Shown here: positions 1 through 12,436 of the stretch, piece after piece
How the letters are laid out: the number at the start of each line of letters is the position of its first letter
Position numbering within the stretch: position 1 is the first letter of the stretch
Origin: Siphonodentalium dalli
Taxonomy: Eukaryota; Mollusca; Scaphopoda; Gadilida; Siphonodentaliidae
Direction of reading: 5' to 3'
Length of the DNA: 64,000 nt
NCBI GenBank assembly: GCA_032622095.1
Contig: CP136061.1
Location: forward strand, 56,557,762-56,621,761
Made by a program: the position numbers and the translations under genes
The notes under the pieces: model-generated
Seen by the model: the letters and a program-made list of their open reading frames with translations, nothing else
The model's database searches: none
What the model was told of the DNA's origin: nothing

Positions 1-455
1 GGAGGAAGGAAATTTGGTGGATGTGGTGCCAACCTGCTGGCTAGTGAATAAAGAACACTGTTACTGGCCACCCAAAAAAACGGCCAGTAACAGTATATCA
101 CGCCTTGTTCAGGAGAGAAATCTCCCAGGACCCGACTTCCAAAAGGTCCGGGTGAGGGTCCTGGGTACAACTGGTTGGTCTGCTATAATCATTTCCTCGA
201 TATTGTCCTCTGACAATGCACTATAAACTGGCCCTCTATACAGTGCATGAATCTCATAATTTACGCTTTCGTTGGTTTCAAAATCGGTATCTTGTCATTC
301 ATTTCCCTTGAACCTTCGAATATATATATCTTTGCCATATATTTATTCCCAACTTTCGTGAAACGTCCTTTGTCAGTCGATACACGCATGTCCCTGTAGT
401 ACCGTACAATTGACTTCAATGCATATTTACAACGGCCAAGAGTTAGCACGTCTAT

Positions 456-599
456 GGCTCGACGCTGTTTTATACGACGTGCCAAAAACTTCAAATTGCG
501 CATGCTCTCCGCCAAAGGGGTCCTAAATGGGGAATGGTTTTCCTTGAATCATCGTAGCGCGACCCGTGTTTAGCACGTCGTATAAAACAGCGTCGAGCC
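456..599. repeat. 27-bp perfect inverted repeat
   Basis: A 27-bp segment at 456-482 (starting GGCTCGACGCTGTTTTATAC) recurs as its exact reverse complement at 573-599, with a 90-bp spacer. A related TATAAAAC..GGC phrase occurs again near 755-772, and several GTAGCACGT phrases lie between 560 and 650. It looks like the core of a small foldback repeat. No target duplication or coding potential was seen. Confidence 0.6.
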
Positions 600-1120
600 C
601 CAGACGTGTAGCACGTCGGTACCAGACGTGTAGCACGTTGGGTCGTGCCAGAGAAATTATGACGCGCCAGTTGGTTTTATACGTCGTGCTCCAGTCGCGC
701 TATCTTGGACTTTGTCATTTTCACACTAATTTGGGTGGCGCGACCCATGTCTGGCTCGACGTATAAAACTGGCCTCAGAGATATTGAGATTAAACAGCGA
801 AAAATAGTACGACTCCCAAGTTTAATCTAAACCACAGTTCATAGGAAATACAAGAGGTCTACTTTGCTGAGTTTACATATATTATGAACGGTTGATTACA
901 CAATTACGCTTATACATGCATGCATATATTTACATTCGGCCAACCGCTATAAAGACCATTGCTCACAATGCCAAGCGACAAATCATGGTAACATAGACAT
1001 TGTTGAAATGTTTGTATAAGAAATACTAATATTCCAGGTCGCCACAAAATTAGGGTTCTAACAGCTGGTTCTAATGTGTTTTAAGCCATACCCATTGCAA
1101 AAACAGTATAACAAAAACTG

Positions 1121-1272
1121 TACATACCTACTAGTAGGGGCACCTGCGGCGCATAAGATATTATGGGTGGCGGGATGGGGTGGTGTGTGGGTACTACATA
1201 CCTAGGGGCGCCTGCGGCGCATAAGATACTATGGGTGGCAGAATGGGGTGGTGGGTGGGTATTACATACCGC
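1121..1272. repeat. Two-copy 68-bp tandem repeat
   Basis: A GC-richer unit containing GGGGCNCCTGCGGCGCATAA begins at 1,137 and again at 1,205. A third partial TACATACC boundary lies near 1,263. The two copies differ at a few positions. Short open frames across it are only the product of the repeat and are not called as genes. Confidence 0.7.
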
Positions 1273-1721
1273 ATACGTGTCCAGAAAAAAAATCCCCCCC
1301 CTGTACCGGCCAGATATATTTTATAGTTGTTTACGTCATGGTTTACAGATGCAATTCAACTTTCGCATCTCCAAAGTTAACAGTTATCCTTTTTATTTTC
1401 TATTTTATTAACATAATTGGTAGTGACATGTCCTTGGAAAATCCAACAGGGGGTATCAGATAGTCAGAAAAGCTCAAATTGTTATTGTATTTTTTGGTAG
1501 TACATCTCAAAATGACTAAAGGGCATATTTTGCCACTCCCTAGAAATGCTCTTATTATAAATTACTAGTTACTAATTATTTTTTTTACGAGTAGACCAGA
1601 TACATGACAGTAGTCTATTAAGGTGCTGATATTTGGAACACTGCAGTAAACACATGATATCTATTTAATATTCTATTTCAAAATTTTAGACACATATGAA
1701 CAAGGGAGGAATGGTGCAAAA

Positions 1722-4700
1722 ATGGCGGAAATCTCATCTGATATTGGTGAAGGGAAAGTGGATAGGGAAAGTGGAAAGAGAAAACGTGAGGTGAGTTTTG
1801 AGTTTGTATTCTATTTTATTCAATTTACGCGGCATTTATGAATGTATTTCCGCTGTTTATTTATCTTGATAGAAACCGAGCGCCTGGCCAAAACCCAGCG
1901 GTCAGGACTCTGCGCGCCTACATTTTCTAAAAATGAAAGTCTGTAAATAACAATTAACATAAGTTAGCCAATAAGTAGAAAATGCGGCCAACTAGTAAAA
2001 AAAGTTGGCCAATAAGTGGAAACACGGTCAATAAGTAAAAAAAAAGTCAGCCAATATGGAAACAACCAATTAATAACATATGTTGTTAGGTGTTTGACAT
2101 TTGGAGACTTTTTTTGGACATAGTTTGCTATTTATCCCATGTTATAGGTTCACAGTATGGTCATTCTATCCACCATCATCCATTCTATGATTTAGAAGTT
2201 AATTTATACCAAGCATGTTGTTCAGCCACTTACAATTTTATAAGCCCATAAATGGAACAAAAAAATGTGTTGATTGTTTATAATTACGCCTGGGACATTA
2301 CTTTCAACATATTAGGATATTAGTTTGCCTGTATATGCAGTAGGCTGCTGTCTATAAAACAGTGAAGCCATTCATCACCATGTTATTTGGTAACTATTTG
2401 GAGATAAATTATTGTTTGGCATCTTTTATTATAAAATAATGAAAGAGAAATTATATTTATAATTATAAGTGGTTTTCTATATAGTTATGGTTAAAACTCA
2501 TTTGTGCTTGATTGAATTGTGTCTCGTTAGTGACATTATGCAATGTCCCATTAGTCGGTTGCCTTTATCATGTTGATGTTTTGCTTTGACAGAGAAACCC
2601 CCGATACGTGGCCGAGTCGAGCGAGTCTGAGTCTGAGTCGATCGAATCTGATGACGAGACATGTAAGTAGCTCTTCATGTTAGGAGATATGAGTAAAATA
2701 TAATCCTTTCTATACTAAATTGTCATTGACAAGTTGTGCCCTTAGGAACCAAATTTTGTATATGGGTTTCTCAGCCCAAAATACAAAAATTTGAGTTTGA
2801 ATGTGGGTTTGATTAAAGTTAAAATTTACAAGTGCTGCCATAAATCAAACATTTTTTATTTGCTATTATGTTTGGGGCTGCTGAATTGCTATGATGTTGG
2901 AGGGCAAACTGATGCTGTTGAGAAAAATTACCACTATTATTATGTGTACTCATACATTGCGCATGGAGCTATTGGTACCATATTTTATATATGAGATTCT
3001 CCACTCTGTCTTATTTCAATAATGCTGATAATTTTGGTGCACTGGCACAGAAAGTTTTATGCTGCGCATATTACTGGAGACTTGAATAAGAGAATGCATT
3101 GACACGCATTAACTTGAAACTTTATATATCACATCCTTTCACTTATTTCTTATTCCAGATGAACCTCCTAAAAAGAAGAAGAAGGAGCTCTTTAAATATG
3201 GTATGAATTTATTAATATTTAGTAATTATATAATTACACTCACTTCATTTTCATAGTATTTTGCCATTAGATTAGTATTAGCAAGTTTATTTTAATGGGA
3301 TATTAATCTTGATATTGATCTTCCTAGACGGAAGTTATATCCTGTAACATGAAATTATTCCCTTTCCACGTTCAGCTACAGTGTCATTGACACTTTCATT
3401 TAATATGTTCTTGAAGATGCCCAACTACAAAACAAATATAAGAAAATATTATTGAGGAAACTTAATTTTTTGGTGTGTTTGGCTAGTTTTTAGCTCAACA
3501 TTACTTTGTAAAGTTTGGGCTATTGCCATGGCTTGGTATCCGTCGTCCGTGTGTGTGTGCGTGTGTGTGACTTATGGTTTGACGAGGGACGGTTGGCGGG
3601 CGGGCGGACCTAAAGAATGCCTTATAACTTTGACATTTTTATGCACGGGATTTTCATGGATGAAACTACTCAATGTTGATCAGTTATCTTATTGCTGTAT
3701 TATCATTTGTTTTGAGTTCGATGTAAGTGAAGTTCCTGAAAAATACATGTGATTCTCTATGTGTGTTGATTATTATGCGTATATTGCCACGCATACTCAA
3801 CAAAATCCCAAAGTGATTTATTTCACAATAATACGGAACCTGTCCCAAATCAGTCTTTATAGCGGGAATTGATAGTGACAACACCATTCATATGAGCCAT
3901 ATTACATGCATGGAGGATAAAAGTACGGTCAATAATAGTTTCGTTTTCCCGCCTGGGTCCTCAAGCACAATCAACGACGCACATGTTCACATTTCCCGCC
4001 AAAACTCAATTATATTTCATAACACGTTGGCTAAAACTCTGTGCTATAGCTGCGGTCGTCAACTGTTGTTGGACTAATACAGACTATTGAACAAGCTACG
4101 CGTTCCGAATGAAAGATTTCGCTACCATTCGTATTTCGCCGCTATAAATATCTCCTGCAGACAAACCCTACAGTATGACGTCACATGGCACAAATGGTTT
4201 TACGATTGACAGAATATAAAATCCTGTCAGTTTCATTTTCACTGACGCTACTTGAAATTCTAAGAAAATTTAATACTTTATTCAATTCTCCTTGCTAGGT
4301 ATTATTGGTCAATGCGTAGATGCTTTTTAGTGTTTATATTCATTATACCTGTTGGAATCTTATTGTAAGTTATAAATTTGTAAACACTGTAACTCGTAGC
4401 TCGTTCATTTATATAGTCTTCAAGCAAACGGCATGACTAATTATTTGGATACCATCAACGTAATTAATGCACCCACAGAAATGATCGAATTGCATAATAT
4501 ACGTAGCTTTGGATTGCTTTGTGGGACACTCAGGTGCAAGGAAATGGCTACTTTTCAGTGTCAAATAACAAAATTTTCGCCCGACAGGACGAACCATGGT
4601 CGTCCCGTCGCGTTATGTGTTTCCCCAATACGGACTCATTAATTCCCCCCTGGCGGAAACCCTGATTTCATGCACCCGAAATAAGTCGTTTATATGTCTT

Positions 4701-7700
4701 TAAACTGTGTAATTATGACATTATACAGTTATCGCATTGTTTCGAGGTTGACACAGGGAATTGTCAACCCGGGGAAGTCAATATTCACCAAGGCCGTAGG
4801 CCGAGGTGAATATTGGCTTCCGAGGGCTGACAATTCCTCGTGTCAACCAAGAAACAATGCGATAACTGTTTTATTATATGAAACGAGCTGTGATTGGACA
4901 AGACGTTGAATGTCGCTGGGAAAACCTGATCAATTTTCAGGTCTGATAATAAGTTATGTTAACCCCTGAAGTATCTGACGTCACTCAGAACTGATATTAA
5001 CCTGTTGTTTCATTAATGAGGTGAACATCGTTAAATATCTCGATTTTTTTCATTACGCTTTAACATAGGAATTGGGGAAAGAAACTTATGATCATATAAT
5101 AATAGTCATTGTTGTCATATTATTGTATTTAGCTGTAACAGAAAAGAAACAGAAACATTTACAGAATGTGCCTTTACCACCACCAGCATTGAGCACGCTG
5201 GATATGGCCATGCCAACACTTCCCACCCTGGAGCTGCCAAGGCAACAATGTGAGAAAGGTATGAAATTATGTATAGCTTATTTCAGAAATGGATTAAGAT
5301 TTTGATTCATTTCTCTTGAATGCCTAATAGTCGTAGATTTTGGTTCTAATCAAATCTCAAATAAATTATATTGCAAAAATTTCAAATCCCCAAAATAAAA
5401 ATTTGCAAATCCATATTTACGTTAAATTTTCCCATCAAAGAGACTCAGAGGAACTCAGAAATACAAAACCATATGTGTCATTATTGCGTGTGTATAAAGC
5501 TCAATTTTGACTAACTTGACAATTGTCTAACTGAATTGGTTCCCGAATTGGAAAAATAATCAATGAAGACATTCCGGCATGCTTAACTTTTGTTTCACTA
5601 AATCCTTTGGCGCATTCTACAGACCACATCCCTCATCTGATGTACAATACAATATTTCTTCTAGACATGAATGAGATGTTTCAGTTATTCAATAAAAAAT
5701 TGTAGGTATTCTATTATTATATGCTCAGATTTGCTAAATTGCATAATCATAATAATCATGATTATTGACCCTTTCATGACTGGAACTTCCTGAAATTTTG
5801 TGAAAAAACCTTGCGCCAATGTATAGGGTGCCTCGCATATGTAAGAGAATGCATTGTCCTAACAATATTTACCGTGACCTAATAAGCCAGTGCATTCTCT
5901 TATATATGTGAGGCTTCCCATGGGAGACTCATATGTGAGAGAATACACTGGCACATAATATTTAATGCTGCACCAGTGCAGCTCCCGTCATGGAAAGGTT
6001 AATTAAATATTTATTTTCAATTGTTTTTTTGCTTTAGCTCAGCTCTTTTTTCATTTTTAATCTCAGTTTTCGAGCGAAAGGTCCTCACCATGCTGGAGGA
6101 GATGAAGGGCCAGATCAAAGCTTTGCAAACTCACGTCGATCTGGCCCTTCGGAGGATTGACATACAGGATGGAGTCGGAGAAGGTGATCATGAAGGCCCG
6201 GATGAGGACATTGAGATGTGTCTCCCAGTTTCCTCTGTTGAAGATCTGACATCTTTGAACAAGAAACTGGGAGACGTTTCCTTCAGGAAGCGTTTGGTGA
6301 GTTGATGATTTCAAACTTTTGTTCTCAGTTCTCAGGTCTTTCCATATATTCCAATTTCCAACACATATTACGCTACACACTCGTGTGAACAATTGAACAG
6401 TCCAAAACTTGAGTTATCATCTGGAAATCAAAGAAAAATTTAATTTTCTAAGTCGAAAAAAAGTCCATAACTCTAGATAGGAAAATCAAAAGTGAAAATG
6501 CGCTCCCAGGTTAAGAATACTGGGGCTCACGATGAAATTGTTGTTTCTCCAAGTCGATTATTGAATTGTTCATCTTTGTTGTTACTAGTAGTGGTGGATA
6601 GAGACCGAACTTAGAGAGAATATCGAGATCTCACGACAAGAAATTCTGATTTAATTCAATTGATTAATATATTTAGGTTGGAACTTGTGTACTAGTATAC
6701 TAGATTAAAGTTCTTGTCCAGAAACATAAGTTTACAATTTTACATTAAGCCTAATTTGATCATAGATTTTTTCCGAAGTTTTACAATCTATTTTACATTT
6801 CTCTCACCGAATAATGCATTAAAACAGAACAAGTATGAAACTGTGTTTTTTAAATATCTCAATATTAAAGGAATATTCTTTAATGCTTCTCATGAAATTA
6901 TTTGTATGCAAAAAACACTCAGTCAAAGTGGTAACCTTTACGGCTTTTTTTCTGGGTTTTGCGTTGCCTATTTTCGAGGCACATCATTTTTCATTATAAA
7001 CTGATTTTGGGGTTAAAAAAAACATTTTAATTGTAGAATAAGTCATGTGAACGATGGTCGTGATATTGAGTGTAAATTTTATAACCCCAGAAATTAATAA
7101 AGGTAGGGGTCCGAATAAGCGTCATAGGGGTGTGAATACTGGAGAAAAAATAATAAGCATACAGGTACGTTTATTTGGATCCCGAGAGTATATGACTGAT
7201 CCACATAAATACGGCATTTGAAATTAAAGGATCCAAACTTGAGATATAATCCGGAAACCGAAAAAGTGAGAAATTTTCTATATAAAAAAAAGTTGAAAAA
7301 AGAGAATTAACTCCATAGAAGAACATTGGATCAAACCCACAATTGCAGAGCACCTGTGTTCTTGGTTGAGACTCCAACATACCAAGTTTCAATCAAATCG
7401 GATGATCATTACTGGAGTTATACGGTAACTCTGGATGAACGGGCGGACAGATGGGTATGGCTGATGACAATAGTCCCCGGGAAACAATTAGGCAGCAATT
7501 TATTGAAAATATTTTATTCAATATTATAATTAATATTAACCTTTTCATATTCTCTTACAATCAGGTTTGCAAAATAAAGAATGTTGGAGGCAGCTCCCCA
7601 AGGGATATTACATTCAACATCCTAGAGAAGGTTATAACACATAAACTGGCGATGCTGTTAAATTGGGAAGGGCGGGGGGAGAAGTCCCCTCTAGGGATCC

Positions 7701-10114
7701 ATGTTAATCTGCTCCAGATTATATGTGGTGAGTGGTCACTTTTGTTTATTTATATGCCTCTGACTCCTGTCTGTGGTATTAAAACTGGCCGTCTGGGGCA
7801 TAGGCCCCGTTTGGCATTGCACTTGTTGGACTATTTAATCTTTGTATTTCCAAGGAATAATCTTGGTTTCAAAATTATTAATCTAATTATCACAAATTTA
7901 TTAATATTATATAAGAGTCATCTGAAGTAACATTTCATTAGTTAATGCGATCTTACAGCCAAATAATTACTGTCACCTACATTTCTACAGTAATATATTG
8001 GATCAAAGAACACCCAATTGCTGAGTCGGGGATATTTTTATGCACGGGATTTTCGCTGCTATAAATATCTCCTGCAGACAAACCCTGCAGTATGATGTCA
8101 CCGCGCACAAATAGTTTTACGATCAACAGAATATATAATTCTGTCAGTTTCATTTTCACTGACGCTACTTGAAATTCTAAGAAATACATTATTCAATTCT
8201 CCTTGCTAGGTATTATTGGTCAATGCGTAGATGCTTTTTAGTATTTAGATTCATTATACATGTTGGAATCTTATTGTAAGTTATAAATTTGTAAACACTG
8301 TATTAAACTTGCGTAGCTTGTTCATTTATATAGTCTTCAATCAGACGGCAGTCTTACGTACGTAATTAACTGACTAACTATTTGGATACCATCAACAGAA
8401 TTAATACACCCACGGAAATGATCGACTTGCATAATATACGTAGCTTTGGATTGCTTTGTGGGATATTTCTTAATATTCCTTTGTATACGAATTGTTGTAA
8501 CAACTTCCTGTTTCTTTACATTACTCACCATACAATAATTTACAATAACATGCTATTTGGGCATTAGTCCAAGTCTTCTTGTACTAAAACCAGCTAAGAT
8601 ATTGGGATGGCGATGCTGGCGTTTAGTCCAAGCCCGCCCTATATGCTCGCTTATGACACGGCTTAAGCGTTAGTGACCCGCTCAAATAAAACCACAATTA
8701 TATGAAATAAAATATCACAATTGCGACAATAAACGGATATTTTCCGCAGAAGACATGCTATTTTATCTGAAACCCACATCAGTTGTGAATTTAAAACGGT
8801 AATTTAATGCGAAAAGAGACATTTACCTCAATGTTTACAATTTTTTAAAAGTATGCGAACTCGGTTGACCTCGCGAACTGTGTTCGGCATTTTCCGTTGA
8901 AAATATTCCGTAGATTTTGGACAACAACGCAAATTACGATGAATTCTCCATTGTAATCGTAATTATGTGTGTCAATAAATAAAATAATAAATAGATTAAT
9001 TAAACATTGGAGATATAAATGTAATACACTAAATAAATGAACCTTAAGTTTGAAAAGTCCCACTAAAACGGAAGAACTATATTTCGAAACTGTGTGATTC
9101 GGTTCTCCGATTATTTTATCAACACAGATGTCAAAATGCACACCACACGCATGGCAAGTCAGACACAAGAGATCTAATTTGCTCCAATTTTGACAAGTTG
9201 CTTGCGATAATTGTCAACAAAACTACCGTTCTGATCCTCCATTATGTCATTAAGTTTTTAGTGCGGGAATTGTTCTGAAAGCACATAGAAAACTGGACTT
9301 TCGGGCGATCGGTTTTCGCCATTTTTGTTCGGAAAACCCGCGCTATATATAGAAACGGAAAGTAGAATTCCCAGAACAAACAGCGGATTATGCCGAACTT
9401 ATTCGGACCACTTCGGCTTTCGGTTAAAACGTAAACAAACAGAGAAACAAATCGATGTTTGTGGCAATCAACCGGAATATTCTATGTGTAATTTAACATT
9501 AAAGTTAGATTATTATACACCATTATGACCATTAGATGTAAGCCTTTCCGATGTATATAGCATCATGTATTGATTTACTAGGTAAATCGAGTAAAATACA
9601 CCACAAATTCCCGCCACAGATCGTGGGCGTAACTCGTGTGGTAGGATTGGTATGCAAGCGGGCTTGGACTAAACGCCAGCATCGCCATCCCAATATCTTA
9701 GCTGGTTTTAGTACAAGAAGACTTGGACTATTTGGGCATATGCGTGATTGGCATAAGAACAAAGTCTGTCTATGTAATACTCTTTCTATTCTAATTTCAT
9801 GGTAGTTTTAACAAATGTGACTATTTTAACAGCAATATCCACTGGGAAGGCCAACCATATCTTAAAAAAAAAAACAAAGTTACATCTTTTGCATGAAATT
9901 TTTTTTCTAAACCATGACAGTTAATTAATTTAATATATTTGGTTATATTTCAGCTGCAGTGAGGAAACATCCTGGACAAGAGAACATGTTGGAGGCGACC
10001 ATATATGAGTGTATGAAAAGATGGATGAGGTGGGCTGGCGACCGGCATGGTGGGGAAAAGGAAGATAGTAATAAACAAAATGAGAAATGGCCAGGATTCA
10101 ATCTCTTGAGTTGA
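1722..10114 (+). CDS. DUF4806-domain protein, seven coding exons
   Basis: Spliced gene of 861 nt (286 residues). Exons: 1722-1790, 2593-2662, 3159-3200, 5133-5258, 6067-6296, 7565-7727, 9954-10114. Every intron has GT-AG ends (GTGAGT, GTAAGT, GTATGA, GTATGA, GTGAGT, GTGAGT) and the phases agree throughout. Residues 1-60 are charged and acidic with a serine/glutamate run (exon 2) and a lysine run KKKKK (exon 3) that could be a nuclear signal. Exon 4 is proline-rich. Exon 5 opens with a probable coiled coil (residues ~105-135). Residues ~155-260 match the DUF4806 pattern: a leader like LPVSSVEDL, GGSSPRDITFNIL, LAMLLNWEGRGEK, then IYECMKRWMRWAGDR. The start has an aaaATGG context; another ATG at 1,711 is in a different frame. 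A possible 3' splice site at about 1,689 means a 5' UTR exon may lie upstream. The function of DUF4806 is unknown; nuclear or transposon-derived roles are speculation. Confidence 0.86.
4135..4527 (+). repeat. Dispersed ~400-bp repeat, copy 1
   Basis: This stretch in intron 3 of the DUF4806 gene is repeated in the same orientation at 8,052-8,464 in intron 6. Shared phrases include GCTATAAATATCTCCTGCAG, GGTATTATTGGTCAATGCGT and CGTAGCTTTGGATTGCTTTG. The copies are roughly nine-tenths identical by eye. No TIR, tail or target duplication was found, so the class is unknown. The short open frames here are shadows. Confidence 0.8.
4725..4869. mobile_element. Small hairpin element in intron 3
   Basis: A 145-bp near-palindrome. 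The outer 19 bp (ACAGTTATCGCATTGTTTC) are repeated perfectly in inverse at the other end, and the arms of about 65 bp continue with a few mismatches to a centre around AAGGCCGTAGGCCGAGG. This is the form of a snapback MITE. No clear target duplication was identified. Confidence 0.65.
5769..5998. mobile_element. TTAA-type MITE, copy A (intron 4)
   Basis: Ends CCCTTTCATGACTGGAA and, inverted, GCTCCCGTCATGGAAAGG; flanks are TTGA on the left and TTAA on the right. Inside are two palindromic modules built on CTCTTATATATGNGAGG and its complement. The TTAA site and CCC terminus are typical of piggyBac-type miniature elements; the assignment is inference. Related copies lie at 11,794, 12,899, 15,045 and 16,999. 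Confidence 0.7.
8052..8464 (+). repeat. Dispersed ~400-bp repeat, copy 2
   Basis: Direct-orientation partner of 4,135-4,527, located in intron 6 of the DUF4806 gene and ending about 100 bp before the Mutator-like element. Small indels separate the two copies (for example AAATTTAATACTTTATTC versus AAATACATTATTC). Upstream, the phrase TTTTTATGCACGGGATTTTC is also shared with 3,636-3,656, so the ancestral unit may have been longer and rearranged. Confidence 0.8.
8566..9730. mobile_element. Non-autonomous Mutator-like element with 72-bp TIRs
   Basis: The 72-bp ends at 8566-8637 and 9659-9730 are perfect reverse complements (starting TAGTCCAAGTCTTCTTGTAC). The element is bounded by a perfect 9-bp direct repeat TTTGGGCAT at 8557-8565 and 9731-9739, a clean target-site duplication. 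Long TIRs with a 9-bp duplication are the hallmark of the MuDR/MULE superfamily. The 1.0-kb interior has no convincing transposase; the longest frame (107 codons, 8845-9168, - strand) is not recognisable. Perfect TIRs and duplication suggest a recent insertion into intron 6 of the DUF4806 gene. Confidence 0.88.
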
Positions 10115-10529
10115 ACTACTGATCGATCATTGTAGACTTGAATTTCCATCCAGATTAGTAAAACACATTTGTACATAATTCTAGTGAAGCCAATGAGGTG
10201 ATAAATATCAGATATTGAATACACATGAATGGAATCTTTATCACATTTATCACATGATTACCACAATTTTCCAATTTAATATTTGAACAGAAGTGACACG
10301 TGTAACATCATCACATGTAATGATGTCATTCCACTTATTGGGACTTGCGATTTCTGCAGTAAATTGTTCTTTTAGATGATTATTTGATCATGTGATAAAA
10401 ACTATCCCTAACTTGGTTGATAAATTCCATATAAAATAGAAACTCATTTGAGATCCTCTATATATAAGTTATGATTCAAGGGATTTGATTCTGGCTATTG
10501 ACTCATTTTGTATACTTATCATTGAGAAC

Positions 10530-11281
10530 CACTGGTCCCTGGGGAAAATAAATAAGATATTCTTATATAGCCTTTACCAGTGATAAGGTTTACAAGCCAG
10601 AATTTGGTGGAAATACACCATCTCATATTCATCATGTATTCTCATAAGCGTTCATATCAGTTACAATATTATATTTTAATGTGACCTATTGGCTGAGAAA
10701 TTTCCTTTTTTGTATATATATAACTTGATAGTATGAATCGAATGTAAGTTACGATATCGTATCGAAAACTAGCTAAACCTACTTATATAAAGAGGTCATC
10801 ATAGTGGATGTCCAGTAAGTAGTAATTATACATGGATTCGATTCAATAATAACGATCAGAATTCATGAACTTTTGAATACGATATGTTGTCTTCGCTCTA
10901 AGTGACTCAGTCAAGTTATATATCAAACAAAGGGAAATGTAATGCCCTGTGACATATATAATTTTGACTGAGTTGACAATTTTCTATAATTATTGAGGAT
11001 ATTAGGTGGACACCCACTGTGATGACCTGAACTGCGCTCAATTTTTCAGTAGATTGTGCAAGTTTTCGGTACGATATCATGACAACCATTCATTTGAAAT
11101 GATCAAATTATACACCACAAGATTGGAAATTTCATGGCCAAAAATATAGTAGGTCTGAGATGAACTATTTTGAGAATCTATGAGAAATAAGAAACATGGG
11201 GTATTTCTCCCAAAATCTGGCTTGTGAACCTTGTCACTGGTATATAGGTATGTCTGGAATTATTTTCCCCAGGGACCTGTG
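10530..11281. mobile_element. hAT-type hairpin MITE
   Basis: A 752-bp element whose halves are inverted copies of each other with moderate divergence. Termini are CACTGGTCCCTGGGGAAAAT and, inverted, CACAGGTCCCTGGGGAAAAT. It is flanked by a perfect 8-bp direct repeat TTGAGAAC at 10522-10529 and 11282-11289. An 8-bp duplication and CA..TG ends fit the hAT superfamily. It begins 416 bp after the DUF4806 stop codon, and its left TIR contains AATAAA at 10547-10552, which could act as a polyadenylation signal; that is only a possibility. Confidence 0.85.
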
Positions 11282-11793
11282 TTGAGAACATTGTAAATGC
11301 AGCCCACTGTGGGAGTTAAGGACTTTGGTAACCCAATTTTCCAAAAAAATTATGGAATAAAAATAAAGGATTCCATCCCCTCATATTAGTAATCAAAGCA
11401 GCCAAACCCAATGATGAAACATTTTAAGAGTATAATTATGTTAGAAATACAAAATGTGAAATTTATAGAGGTTTTAAAATCCAATTTTTCGTCCCCAAAT
11501 CCAAACAAACACAAGAAAACACTGTGAAGAATGATGAACAAGAATGAAATACTGACCTTTCTTGAGTGTTTTTTTTAAATTTTTGGTCTGGAAGCAGCTT
11601 TTTACAAAAATAGATTTCATTGCTTTGTAATGCCAGTTGGAAGCTGAATTTGATGGGTAAATTCTTTGTTTACTCAAGCTTAGATCATGATCGGCAGGCC
11701 TGTCATTGGTAAACAACTACTTCCAAGCCAAAAATCCAAAGAACTTCAATAAATTAAATGTCATTTTTATTTTTTCGTGTTCATCATGCTTAA

Positions 11794-11935
11794 TCCTTTT
11801 AATGACTGGAGCTTCCTGAATTTTGGTGATAACCCTGTGATAACCCTCTTACTGTATATACTGAGACTCTCATATATATATGTAAGAAAATGAGCCGGTA
11901 CATGGTCTGTAATGTTGCACCAGCTCCCGTCATAG
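11794..11935. mobile_element. TTAA-type MITE, copy B (short)
   Basis: Flanked by TTAA on both sides (11790-11793 and 11936-11939). The ends TCCTTTTAATGACTGGAGC and CAGCTCCCGTCATAG match the copy A family. It keeps only one degraded palindromic module (CTCATATATATATGTAAG). The shortest and most diverged of the five copies. Confidence 0.68.
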
Positions 11936-12297
11936 TTAACAGTGTTCAGTAAACATACCCATATTTTTTCTGACATATAGACTTTGTGTTTATTTGATTT
12001 GGGGACGAAAAATTTATTTTTAAAATCTCTATGATTTTCATGTTTTGTATTTCTGACATAATTCATCATGAATTGTAGTCTTAAATTGCATCATTGGGAT
12101 TCGTTGACGTGATTACTAATATGAGTGGAGGGAATCATTTATTTTGACTACATTAACTTTTTCAGTCCTTAATCTTCCCCGATGGTTTTCTAACATTCAT
12201 CTGGATATCGCTTGATGGGAAAATTTCAATAATCACAATTTCAATTAAAGTCAAATTGCTATACATCATACTGAGACTGTCGGCAGAATTTACACAT

Positions 12298-12436
12298 TAT
12301 TGTGGTAGATTGGTGGTGACATGGTGTAACATTGACAGCTTTGAGATTATGTCAAACAGAACGACGATGGTTGAACATAGGTTCCAAGATGTCAATGTCA
12401 CACAATGTTACCATCAATCCGCCACAATAACTTAAT
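12298..12436. repeat. Small inverted repeat
   Basis: TATTGTGGTAGATTGGTGGT at the left is mirrored with mismatches by the complement of a segment near 12,390-12,433, with a ~45-bp loop. Both arms contain GTGTAACATTGACA-like phrases. It could be a short hairpin MITE; there is no clear target duplication. Confidence 0.5.

Noticed and set aside
7451-7930. 159-codon open frame
   Set aside because: Only 7,565-7,727 is real coding sequence (exon 6 of the DUF4806 gene); the rest is intron on either side of good splice sites.
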